From assembly GCA_025201365.1 (NCBI GenBank), contig JAIXMF010000011.1, positions 372,001 through 436,000 on the forward strand: DNA of 64,000 bases, given 5' to 3'. The DNA is from Syncephalis plumigaleata (Eukaryota; Zoopagomycota; Zoopagomycetes; Zoopagales; Piptocephalidaceae). The notes beneath the pieces are model-generated. The model did not search any database, had not been told where the DNA came from, and saw nothing but the letters and a program-made list of their open reading frames with translations. Below are positions 49,025 to 64,000 of this stretch, piece after piece. How positions within the stretch are numbered: position 1 is the stretch's first letter; every line of letters starts with the position of its first letter. The translations under genes were made by a program, and so were the position numbers.

Positions 49025-50800
49025 CTAATACGACATGGCATTAAATCGACGACGACGCGTTGTAATGGAATGACGTGATGCCGCACGTGTAATGGGACGA
49101 GATCGCGCTATAGCAGCTACAATGGCAAATGTATCCGATAAAGTAGGTGTGTGTGTAGTGGAAGTAGTAGAAGTGGTGGAAGTGGCACCATTACCACTAG
49201 TATAAATAGAAGAAGAAGGAGTAGCGGTATGAATAGAAGAGGTATCAGTTGGTTTACGTTGAGATTTAGTAGAGCGTGTACGTACACGCGGTTCAGGTTC
49301 TGCATAATCATCGTCATTGGCATCGTCAGTATCGACTTCATCCTCGGAAGTGGTCGACATGAATCCATCATCCGGTTCTAGATTGCCTGATTTAGTAGAT
49401 AGTCTTGAAGAGGAGGAAGAAGCAGAAGAGGATCTGGTTTGTCGATCATGACGACGTGATCGAAGGACGCGTGAATTACGCTGTGTGCTTGTAGATACTA
49501 CTGCTATATTTGTATATATATAAATGTATGATATTAATCGTTAGTATTTATTCATGATCATAGGTTTGTTATTATACTAATAACATATGTGTATATTACC
49601 ATAAGATGATTCATCCGATGAATTAGACTCATGTGAAGGTGATGCAGGTGGTGAGGGTGGTAACTCTGTAGGTTTCGTCGTATCTTCCGATTTATACCGT
49701 GATTTCGATGAGGGTTCCGTACGTTTCCTTGAACGAGTTGTTGCTGTCGTCGTAGTAGTAGTCGATGTATTGTCAATAGTATCATCACTGCTACTACTAC
49801 TACTACTACTGCTGCTATTATTATTATTAGTGGTGATTACACGACGACGTAATCGACGTACAGCTGATGGCAAGGAATCTTGTTGGTTTGTTGATGAGGC
49901 TAACGTAGAGGATTCAGATACTACCGACGACTTTGTAGTACGTGGTCGTTTACGGCTTACTTCCGTAGCATCATCCATAGTTACACTGTCAACAGCAGTC
50001 GTGTTATTCATATCGGATGAGGATGTAGATGGTTGCTGAACAAATCGACCTCGTAGCCAGAGACCAGGTGTATTCGAGGATGGTTGTGCAGTATGCGAGC
50101 TATGCTCTTGATGAGAACAGCTTACCGATGATGATGGTCGCTTGACAGGCAGTAGATTATTAAGCACTTTATGTTGAAATTGCTCGCGCTCCAGTTGTTC
50201 CCGCCATCGACGATGTGCGAACACTTCCTCTTCCCGTAGACGTTCACGTTTCTCTTGCTTCTCGAATCGATTATGTCGACGAATGTAGGCGGCATCGTCT
50301 GTTCGTTCGTCATCCGACGCGTTCGATTCATCCCATGAATGAGTATTGCCATGAGATGATGACGATGACGATGATGATAACGATGTATTATCAGTTGATA
50401 ATTGCGGTAGCATATCCTATTCATCAATACTTGTTAACGCGATATTTTATTTCATCCAATAGCGATAACTTACCTCGCGTCGCCGCATAGAACGACGTAG
50501 ATTACTAGAGACTTGTAACTCTTTACGATCCCATTGTGTGCAACCAGGCACGTCAATAACCGCTTTTTGTTGTGCACGACCCGTAATAAGTGAGGATGAT
50601 TTTGCCGTAGACGACTGTCGTTTATTCGATTTAGCGGTTGCTCTACGCAAAGGCGTTTCACTGTTGGTCAAGGCAGGGGCCAGTACGTGAATAACTATGC
50701 GGCGAACATCGCGTGCATAACCTGTTGGATGAGACCAGCTAACACCCGCTCCCGAGGAATTCTCTTTTACACTAGTGGAGTGTGTGGTACGACGTGGCAT
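49025..50800 (-). CDS. Probable PEHE-domain (MSL1/KANSL1-type) nuclear protein
   Basis: Start ATG at 50800 (MPRRTTHSTSVKENSSGAG), stop TAG at 49025-49027; three exons, about 560 residues. The conserved region is split by the first intron: VIDVPGCTQWDRKELQVSSN, then DDAAYIRRHNRFEKQEKRER and EEEVFAHRRWREQLERE. This resembles the PEHE domain of MSL1 and KANSL1, where a conserved aromatic segment is followed by a R-H-x-K/R-x-E-x-x-E-K-R helix that contacts MYST acetyltransferases. The rest is Ser/Thr-rich with poly-Ser, Arg-rich nuclear-localisation-like segments (RKRPRTTK, RRLRRRVI) and an acidic patch. A role in a histone acetyltransferase complex is inference from that motif; a plain disordered nuclear protein is the alternative. 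Confidence 0.6.
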
Positions 50801-53800
50801 GATCAGCGTAGATGTACTTTTCGACTCATCCACGTCTGTGTACGCATACACACGCACAAGTAAAGTGCTCAACGACAAAGGAAAATAAACTAGTAGGTAA
50901 TTGGCGATTGAAGAGAAGAAAAAGTACGCTTTGTAAGAAGGTGAAAGAAACGATACCACTTATTATTATTAGTTATTATGGCAGTAGTAGTAGTAATAGT
51001 GAACGAATATTATGATAATTATTACTAATATTATTGTTATGGTAGTGGTGGTTAGCTTCTTCTTAATGTTCAAGTCTGATATCTAGGCGATGAACAATGT
51101 CAACAAACCGTGTCCCGATATTGCTGTCTATTTCCTCCTAGACTGTAAGAGTAAGAATACAGACAAACAGAGACGCAACTTTGGCTATACCAAAATGAAG
51201 TGGGAAATAATGGGCTTGAAAAAAAAGAGTACAGGCGCATGTTGGCCGTGGTCCTCGCTTCACATTCGGTCGCGGGAAACGTGATCAAAATGGGAGGATG
51301 CCATTTTTGGTGAAGAAACCACTGAGTATGAATATTACAGCATTATTCTTTTTCTTTCGTTATACACTCAAGCTTATTATCAATCCATTAGTATGTGTTC
51401 AGTTAGCATTGCTTATCATATCAGTGTTAGCGCGTATATACATATAGATATATAGATATAAATATATGTTCACTGTACATGATGGTATAGGTGGAATATC
51501 TAGAGGATAGAATGTGTATACTAAAGTGTTTCAAGATAAAACTTGTTCTATCCTTGATTATCATTGGATAGATTAAGCAATGTGTATCGCTATATAACAG
51601 TAATAGCAAGCATTGTTTATTATTATTATTGTTGTTGTTGCTGTTGTTTAGTATATGGAGTATAAGGTTACCTGGGGAATGAACCTCGCCATTTCTGGTT
51701 TATTTACTATGGTTTATTTCTGTTGTTTTGTTGATTAACAACGCGAATGTTGTAGATTACGCGTGATGAGTGAACATTCTAATCATTTCCCAAGGCATCT
51801 ATGAATTGATTAAGCATGCCAATCCATTGCTGTTCACTTGCATCGTAGAATTTCTAAGCAAACAAAGCAACAAATAAATAATCACACTTATTAATAGAAT
51901 AGTCAAGTGAGCGATAGAGTTATTCTGCCTTTTGTCATATCTCCTTGGTATGTATCAGTGTATTACTCGTATCATACATCCATCTAAACAATCACCTGGT
52001 ATTCATCGCTGATTGCTTTGAGTTAGTGTGCCTTATCACTACTGTTTGCAAATAGAACTATGCTAATGTTCTAGATTGTACAAGCAACTTAAATGAAGTA
52101 AGAAAAGACTTGTTACACCATGTTTCGAAGACAATCAAACTATACCCTGGTGATTATTGTTTGTTGAATGAACGTACATTGTCAATTCAATCATCTTAGC
52201 AAAGTATGACATCTTGGTGTCACCTGACTTGTCGTAACAATGGAAGTGGGAAAGCAGTGTACACCGATAAACAATTGTCATTACGTATGCGGTGTACTAC
52301 GGACACGATGGAATACAGAATGGAAGCAACAATATCAGATATTACGTTTATAAGCCAGACTGACATTCAATTACCACTACTACTGATTAGACATTACCAT
52401 GCGGCATAGTCCATTATAAGCAATGCAATTGACAATAGCGTAGTTAGCTCCGCTTAATGACCAGAGTATCCTGTACTCCAGACTGAACAGGGCATATCTC
52501 GGCAATTATTCACGAATATCCCTCAACTTAGTTGTTGGACAAAATAGAGCATTTGTACACACGGGCGCACGCACATGAGGCGCACATTAGGCGCATCGTC
52601 TCAATGTACAAATACGATTATGGCAACACGTTTGTTGATTAGTCTATCGTCCAATGATTAGGCACTTTCAACATTGCAAGACGGAAATGGTATGGCTATT
52701 TTTTTCTAAAAACGAGTGTACCTCATCCGCTCTTCATAGACAAGGATCTACAATCGAATAACAATAGTCGATATAGTTTATGCAGCACACTATAATACGG
52801 GGATTAATACGACTGCTACAGTGGCGACTATTAATGAATGAATGAAGATGATGGTGGTGGGAATGATTAGCCTTAGTCGGCCCTGTTACCATTAGAAACA
52901 CCTGAATTCCACATTTCATGCCAACTACCGGATATCAATGCCCTAACTGCAAGTAAAGGGTACCTACATGGTGGTATACCCCCATATAAGTTATTTGCTC
53001 CTATTTCTTGATGGATGCTCGTTCTAATGACGTGCACTTTACAAAATACTCTAGGGAATCTTGTCATGTTTATTGGCCGTATATAGTCGTTTTTTCTATT
53101 TTATTTTTTATGCTTTCGATGAAATTGGCCTACTGCCTACTGCCCAATAACGGCAATGACAACAACGTTGAAACATGCCGTCCTCATTCTCCTCACATTG
53201 CTTCCCCTCAATTCGTAAGTTTATTTATTGAGTAAGCACCGGTTATAGAAGTAAAACATACTAGTATCCCGCATTTACCGGAGATGGGTAAATCGTGTTA
53301 CTCTTCCTCGAGTAATGTGGAGTGGCAATCTATCCAAGCGTATGAATCGGTTCACCTGATACACAACGCAACATGATAATGCGAGTGGGTTGTTTGTGTT
53401 TGTGCGTTTGTGCGTGCGTGCGTGTAGGTGGGCGTAGGTGGGTGTGTTCATTCAATGCCCGTACATCGACTTTCGCCTATCGCTTCCTTTTGCGGCTGAA
53501 CGAACAGGTGGACTCGTGCTAGCGTATTTGGCAAAACATGTGATGCGAGCACGCAAACTAAGCTGGTTTACCATGTCGGAATACAGGACTGCCCTCACCA
53601 TTGTGGTTGTGAAGTTGGCAGGATTTTTCCACGCCAATACAGGATAGTTCTTATTACATGACACCGTATTCATTCGTTGTACTATAGGAAGACGTCTCCT
53701 CATCTATAAAAAGGGCGTAACCACATGAATGATATCCACTCTTACAAAAATTTCTTCTTTTCTCTCCTCCAGTTTAATGATCATTGAGCTGCTCAGATTG

Positions 53801-54089
53801 TTTTTTTTGTTACGTCAATTCTATTTCGTCATTTTGTGTTTACTCTTTGCTAGTATCATCATCGATCCCTAGTTTACTATTTTTTGCTTCCTTTCTTTAA
53901 CAGCTTTTTCACTTGCTATTTACTTTGAACCTATTACGGTTATCAACAACAACAACAACGTCACACCTACTATTATCATCGTTATAACGATTCGTCGATC
54001 ATCGAGGAACAAATCTACATCGCTTCTTCATCATCAAGTACGCCACTTCCTTATCTGCGATACCCTCAAGCTACACGATCAATTGTGTG
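50801..54089. other. Long intergenic spacer
   Basis: 3.3 kb between the divergent PEHE-like and transporter genes. It holds a TAG/TAT-rich run near 50960-51030, a TTG run near 51628-51650, and a block with higher GC at about 53400-53700 that contains overlapping ORFs on both strands. 53450-53700 lacks a motif in either strand. The 350 bp before the transporter are pyrimidine-rich with a CAA run at about 53946-53960, as expected of a promoter. No gene supported. Confidence 0.45.
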
Positions 54090-55612
54090 ATGACCCAGTC
54101 AACCAGTAATCCAAGCCATGAGGAAGGTCAAGCTGTAGCGCGAGTTGTCGACGAGAAGACGCCGTCTTCGGCATCGGTCGATCCAAAGAAGGGTAGATTC
54201 TCGAAGGCGATGTCTACCCTATTCAAACCGGTTACCATTGCATTCCGTTACCTAATGATGATCAAGGTAAGTCGAGCAATCATTACTAATGTAAACTATA
54301 AAAGACGATCATACTAATCATGATGATGATGATTACCTAGCTTTCCTACTGGATCATCATTTCTATGGTTGTTGGTTTATTGATTGGATGGCTTGCTCCC
54401 GAGTTTGGTGTTCATCTAAAGCCACTTGCTAATGTCTTCCTTCGTATGATTAAATCTCTGATTGTTCCACTGCTTTTCGCAACGTTAACCGTTGGTATCG
54501 CCGGTCATGGTGATGATCTGGCCGCGGTTGGCCGTATGTTCCTCAAGTCCATTGTCTACTTTGAGGTCATCACGACCCTTGCCCTTGCTGTCGGTCTCAT
54601 TGCCGTTAACATCACCAAGCCCGGTGCAGGTGTTAGTCTCGCCGGTCAGTCCGACAAGCAAGGCAAGGATCTTGCTAAACATGAAATCTCCTGGGAGAAC
54701 GAACTCTACTCCATTGTTCCCGATAGTTTCTTTAAGGCTGCTGCCGAGAATCAAGTGTTGCAGATTGTCGCTTGTTCCATCATTTTTGCCATTGGCATCA
54801 TTAAAGTGCAGAATGGTCGGCTTAAACGTCCGATGATAGAGTTTTGCGAGTCTCTGAGCGAGATCATGTTCAAAGTGACCGCTATCGTCATGTACTTTGC
54901 CCCCATTGGTATTGGCGCTGCTATGGCGTCCACCATCGGTGCCAACGGTATCCACGTCATGGTGTCATTGGGCAAGCTTATCGGCACGCTATACGGTGCA
55001 TTGGCCATCTTCATCCTACTCGTGTTCTTCCCGGTAATGCTGTTGACGCGCGTGCCATTGCGCGACTTTTTCAAGGCCGTGGGACAACCCGTGCTCATCG
55101 GTTTCTCGACCGCCTCCTCGGAAGCCGCCTTGCCCCTTGCCATGGAGAATCTCTACGAGCTTGGCTGTGCCCGGAAAGTGGTGGCATTCGTATTGCCTAC
55201 CGGGTATAGCTTCAATCTTGACGGCACCACCCTCTACCTCTCGTTGGCGGCTGTGTTCTGTGCCCAGGCCGCTGGCATGGACTTATCGGTCAGTCGACAA
55301 ATCGTCATTATGCTCACCCTCATGCTTACGAGCAAGGGTGTGGCCGGTGTACCGCGTGCCTCGCTCGTCGTTCTCTCGGGTGCCCTCAGCAACTTTGACA
55401 TCCCCATGGAGGCCATCCCGCTTATCATGGGTGTCGATGCCATCATGGACATGGCACGTACCGGTACTAACTTGCTAGGCAACTGTCTAGCCACTGTAGT
55501 TGTCGCCAAATGGGAGAACGAATTCCGTACGGTCGAGTGGGAGGAGGAACGAGCAGCTCAAGCCCGAGGAGAAACAAACGAGTCTACGCATAGAGAAATA
55601 GAGGAAGTATAA
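54090..55612 (+). CDS. DctA-like dicarboxylate/amino-acid:cation symporter
   Basis: Exons 54090-54266 and 54341-55612 give 482 residues. A hydrophilic N-terminus of about 50 residues precedes eight or so membrane spans of the DAACS (SLC1/GltPh) fold. Signature blocks: SLIVPLLFATLTVGIAG (TM2-3), FSTASSEAALPLAMENLYEL (the HP1 Ser-rich loop), PTGYSFNLDGTTLYLS (TM7 NLDGT), KGVAGVPRASLVVLSGAL (HP2), and DMARTGTNLLGNCLATVVVA (TM8 D-x-x-R-T-x-x-N). SSEAALP together with PTGYSFNLDGT is closer to bacterial C4-dicarboxylate carriers (DctA) than to animal glutamate transporters. Exon 2 is clearly richer in GC than its surroundings. Transport of succinate/malate or acidic amino acids at the plasma membrane is inferred. 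All substrate and cation-site motifs look intact. Confidence 0.93.
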
Positions 55613-56977
55613 CCATGCCTTCCTCTCTCACTATGCTCTCGCTCTACTTGCTACGATGTTGTTGTTTCCCGCATTAATTCCCTATTTCCAATTTTCGGTA
55701 TCATTTTCGTAAACTATTACGTAAATAAAAGTCTTTTATTTATATATCATAGTATATTCTAATGTATAATAGATAATAATGATAGGTGACATTAATGCGC
55801 GTAAGCTGGTTATAACCATGTGACAATAACCATTAGGATTACTGCACGGTTATTGATCGCACTTTAGCATGAAAGCTTAATTCAATTTAGATTCTGTCCT
55901 CCTTTTGTTGCTTCTTGTAAGTGCTTTATCAATGTAACAATATGGCATAGTTGCTTGCTACCTAAAGATGAGTTATCTCGGTAGTATTACCATTGGATTA
56001 TATATACACAAGGTATGGTCTCCTTACTCTCGGCTGATCGGTGTTTATTTGTCCGTATTCATCATACGCAAAAACATATCACACTCCTTGAAGCAATACA
56101 CGAGCAATTTCATGATGGCACATCTAATTGGTGGATACAATTTATCACTACATCCGATATGTGTTGCATAACATATGTGCACGTATACTGCATGATCCTT
56201 GTAAGTGTTGATGCGAAGCTTTAAAAGCCTACATATCATCACTTGGTTCAAGTACTTGTATTAGTCCTAAACAAGCAATTCCTTATCTTTACATTTAGCA
56301 TAGCTTACGATCATTTTGAACTGAAAGGTATGTTATTATATTGCACCTATCTTTGTTCATGTAGAGGAAGAAATATATGCATTGAATGTCTAGCCAGGTT
56401 CTCTTTCTCTCTCTCTTTCTCTCTCTCTTTCTCTTGTCAAGTAGACGAGTGTAACATGCCATGCATGCCAGACAGAGTAAACGAACAAATAGGCAAAAGC
56501 TTGCCTTACAGACTACTTAAGAAGTAATAGAGCATGCTTTCACTAATTAGATGTAGTCGCAAAGAAAGGCGTGGCATTTTCCCATTGATGAAATCCATCA
56601 GATATTTCGTATAAAGGCAGGATCAGCATTGTGGCATACTAACTCCGCTTTGTTCTCGTTTATTCTCGTCTCCATTATTACTATACTTTAGAAGGTTTCT
56701 TTATTCGTTCTGGCTATTGAAGCTACATTGTTGCTTTCATCTCATCGATCTCTACCTGGTAAGTAGTCGAACACGACACGTAATAACAACTATTCGGTTG
56801 GCCATTACCATCGAGTATGAACTATTCTCGTGCTGGTTGTCACAAGTAGAGAGTTAAAGTGGCTAATTGTAGTTTGGCAACCGAATACTACTCGTTGTAA
56901 TCTAGCTAGTGATTGATCGTGCTTTCATTAAACTAATGCATATATTGTCTATATTCTCCATGCTATTAGATTGCATA
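55613..56977. other. Intergenic region
   Basis: 1.4 kb between two plus-strand genes. An AATAAA at about 55723 is a likely polyadenylation signal of the transporter. A TTTCTCTC-type run lies at 56400-56435. No gene supported; the ORF 56243-56527 crosses the run. Confidence 0.5.
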
Positions 56978-59429
56978 ATGTCGTCTGCTGTCTCGCTTGA
57001 CACTCTAGTCGTCGCTGGCCTGGTGGTTAGTGGCGCGATATATCTGTTCAGAGGAGCACTATTCGGTGATCAGTCTGGACCGGCAAAAGCTATTGGTAGC
57101 AATGGCGCTACAGCCAATGGTGGACTTAACGGCGTACAACGTAAGAGACGTTCGCGTAATTTTGTACAAGTTATGAACGAAACAGTAAGTATTCTCTAGC
57201 AAAAGCTTATTGCTATCGTATGCCACATACTACTATATTTGGGATTAACGCGCCGCCTTGTCTGCTATTAGGACAAGAATGTAATTGTCTTTTTTGGCTC
57301 ACAAACCGGCACTGCCGAGGATTATGCCAACCGTATTGCCAAGGAGGCGCAGAAACGCTACGGTCTTCGGTGCATGGTCGCTGATATCGAGGATTACGAC
57401 ATGGAACGGCTGGATCGTTTGCCAAGCGATCACCTGGCCATTTTTGTGGTGGCTACCTATGGTGAGGGCGAGCCCACTGATAATGCCACCGAGTTCTGGA
57501 ACTTCCTCATTGTCGACTCGGAGGGTGATGTCCCCACCTTTAGTCGTCAGGACGAGGGTGACATCGAGGAGATGGACGAGGAGGGCAACTCCACGGAAGG
57601 TCGACCCTGCACAATCTACGCTATGTCATGTTCGGTCTTGGCAATCGCACGTATGAACACTTTAACGCGGTAGCACGACGCTTGGATCAACGCTTTACGA
57701 GTTTAGGCGCACGTCGCATTGGTGAACGTGGTGAAGGCGATGACGATGGCAATCTCGAGGAAGATTTCATTTCATGGAAGAGTGGAGCGTGGCAAGCTAT
57801 CGCTGAAGTCATGCACGTAAGCGAGCAATCTGAATCGTAAGTGTAGTCATTACGCGATCATTTGGCATTAGTGACATTACTAATAATGTTTCTTTATTAT
57901 TATTAATTAGTGCTCATGAGCCGGAATATATCCTAACTGAATTAAACGAGGGCGAATACGATCCGAATAACGTTTATCACGGCGAGTTAACCGAGCGTCG
58001 TCTAGCTGGTGCCGGTACCGTTTATGACATCAAACGACCATACATGGCTAGTTTACAGGTTACTCGACAGCTATTCGCCACTGAGGCACAACGGTACTGC
58101 GTGCATGCTGAAGTGGATCTACGCGGATCAAATATCTCCTACACTGCTGGTGACCATTTAGCAATCTGGCCTGTAAACTCGGAGGATGAAGTACTACGAA
58201 TAGCGAATGCCTGCGGTATTAGCAAGGACAAACTAGACACGGTAGTGCGTGTAGTGAGCTCTGATGAGACCGCCGCTAAAAAGTATCCATTCCCACAACC
58301 AACGACTTATCGTGATATCTTCCGCCATTACATTGATATCAACTCGTGTCCATCCCGTGAATTCGTGGCATTACTGGCGGCTCAGTTTGTTACCGATCCA
58401 TCTGCAAAAGCCTATCTCACACGATTGGGCAGCGACAAAGAAGCGTATCATCGTGAAGTACTAGAATGTCACATGAATCTAGCAACTCTCGTTGAACAAG
58501 CAAGAGCAGCAACAGCAGCAACTGATGATGCCGATACCGATGACAAAGCAGCACCATGGACCATTCCAGTGGCTATAGCCATCGAAGGATTGGGTCGATT
58601 ACAACCTCGTTACTACAGTATTAGTTCCAGTCCCAAGATGAATCAGCATCATGCTCATCTCACTGCAGTTGTCGTTGATCAAGAAGTGTCCTACAATCGT
58701 CGATTCCAGGGTGTGGCCACAAACTATCTACTGGCTGCGCACACTCGTCTAACAAGCGACAGTATCGTCAATGTCAATGGTCTCGCTAATGGTGATGTCA
58801 CCACCGTCATCGAGTCACACTACGAAATGGAAACACACAAGCTAATTACGGAACAAGTTGCCGAGGAACTCAACGATATCAATCAATCCAGTAGTCTACG
58901 TGTACGTGTACCGGTATTCGTACGACCATGCTCGAACTTTAAATTGCCACGCGATACCACTCGTCCAGTCATTATGGTGGGACCTGGCACGGGTGTCGCT
59001 CCTTTCCGTGCGTTTGTGCAGGAACGCGTATACCTGGCGCGTAAAGGCGTGGAACTCGGTCCGACTATTCTCTTCTTCGGCTGTCGACATCGCGAGCATG
59101 ATTTCTTGTATCGCGAGGAATGGGACGCGTACTTTAAGGAGTTGCCAGCCGATAAGAGTGAAATGATCCTGGCATTCTCGCGCGAACAGGACAAGAAGGT
59201 CTACGTGCAAGATCGTATGCATGAACGTCAAACTGATCTATGGCGTTGGTTGCACGACGAGCAAGGCTACTTCTACGTGTGCGGTGATGCCAAGAATATG
59301 GCTCGTGCCGTTAATAATCAACTTGTTACCATGGCACAGGAAGTGGGTGGATTAGACGAAGAACAAGCGGTGCAATGGGTGAAGGATCTACGCGCTCATG
59401 GTCGATATCAAGAGGATGTATGGTCGTAA
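56978..59429 (+). CDS. NCP1: NADPH-cytochrome P450 reductase
   Basis: Exons 56978-57184, 57272-57836 and 57911-59429 give 763 residues after one missing base. The N-terminal anchor is TLVVAGLVVSGAIYLF. The FMN domain shows GSQTGTAEDYANRIAKEA, FVVATYGEGEPTDNATEFW and FGLGNRTYEHFNA. The FAD domain shows RYYSISSSPK and GVATNYL. The NADPH domain shows VGPGTGVAPFRAFVQE, FFGCRHREHDFLYREEW and FYVCGDAKNMARAV, ending EDVWS with the usual penultimate Trp. It passes electrons from NADPH to ER cytochromes P450 such as CYP51. The frame slips at a CCC run (57605-57607): four C would read GRPLHNLRYVMFGLGNR, the family sequence. I chose the ATG at 56978 because the anchor follows directly; an in-frame ATG at 56936 is possible. 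Small Asp/Ala-rich inserts (TDDADTDD) lie in surface loops. Confidence 0.95.
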
Positions 59430-59662
59430 TTCTCGTTAGTCTACTACTACAGTTATTACTATTGCTGCATCATCATTAATATCTTCTTCTTCTTCATTAT
59501 CACACACGCGTATATACATTCATATATATATTTAACTATAAACCGATATTTCATGGAATGTTACTTATTCATTCATTCATTAACATAGCTCTATGTAATA
59601 CGAATAATATTGACCAAATTTATTGATTACTGATTGCACTAATCAAATAACATATTCACTCA

Positions 59663-63947
<4,285 letters not shown>

Positions 63948-64000
63948 GACTACCGGTGATAATATCGAAACCTGGATGGACCGTAATGGTGAAAATGGTA

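Noticed and set aside
54485-55509. Long minus-strand ORFs opposite the DctA-like transporter
   Set aside because: Antisense shadows caused by the high-GC codon use of the transporter exon.
57374-57673. Programmed frameshift in P450 reductase
   Set aside because: No slippery heptamer; the break lies in a CCC run and one extra C restores the family sequence, which fits base-calling loss better.

Overview
The window is nuclear DNA of a fungus. Genes are split by many short introns (about 50-150 bp, GTAAGT-type donors and TAG/CAG acceptors), spacers are AT-rich and full of microsatellites, and the gene set is fungal: GCN5, FIP1, RRN3, TOP1, polo kinase, NADPH-cytochrome P450 reductase, an ENA-type Na+/K+ ATPase and a membrane-anchored GH5 exo-beta-1,3-glucanase. 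Several lineage-limited secreted or membrane proteins and a CLIP-170-style protein with two zinc knuckles suggest an early-diverging fungus. A Zoopagomycota member (Syncephalis-like) is my guess, but the placement is inference only.

Layout. 0-9.7 kb: CLIP-170-like plus-end protein (+), PWWP/IBD chromatin reader (-), ribosomal protein eL30 (+). 9.7-17.6 kb: FIP1 (-) divergent from a Ser/Gly-rich coiled-coil protein (+), a seven-pass membrane protein (+), GCN5 (-). 18-23.6 kb: a repeat island with two nearly identical inverted 1.03-kb arms, a MITE-like element, and a cupredoxin-like GPI protein in the spacer. 24-36 kb: exo-beta-1,3-glucanase (-), topoisomerase I (-), polo kinase (+). 36.5-46 kb: an accessory stretch coding only for surface or secreted products (a second seven-pass paralogue, a coiled-coil glycoprotein, a secreted pseudokinase-like protein with 96-bp tandem repeats, a FAS1 protein) plus a third copy of the 1-kb repeat. 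46-51 kb: RRN3 (+) and a PEHE-like protein (-). 51-54 kb: a long spacer. 54-64 kb: a DctA-like dicarboxylate transporter (+), P450 reductase (+), ENA ATPase (-).

Most core genes are nuclear housekeeping functions (chromatin, Pol I and Pol II output, replication topology, mitosis) and do not form one pathway. The distinctive part is the accessory surface-protein stretch and its repeats. Five conserved genes carry apparent single-base losses (eight in all). They are always one missing base and never a gain, so base-level assembly error is a better explanation than gene death. Exon joins given here come from reading splice signals and conserved motifs by eye.
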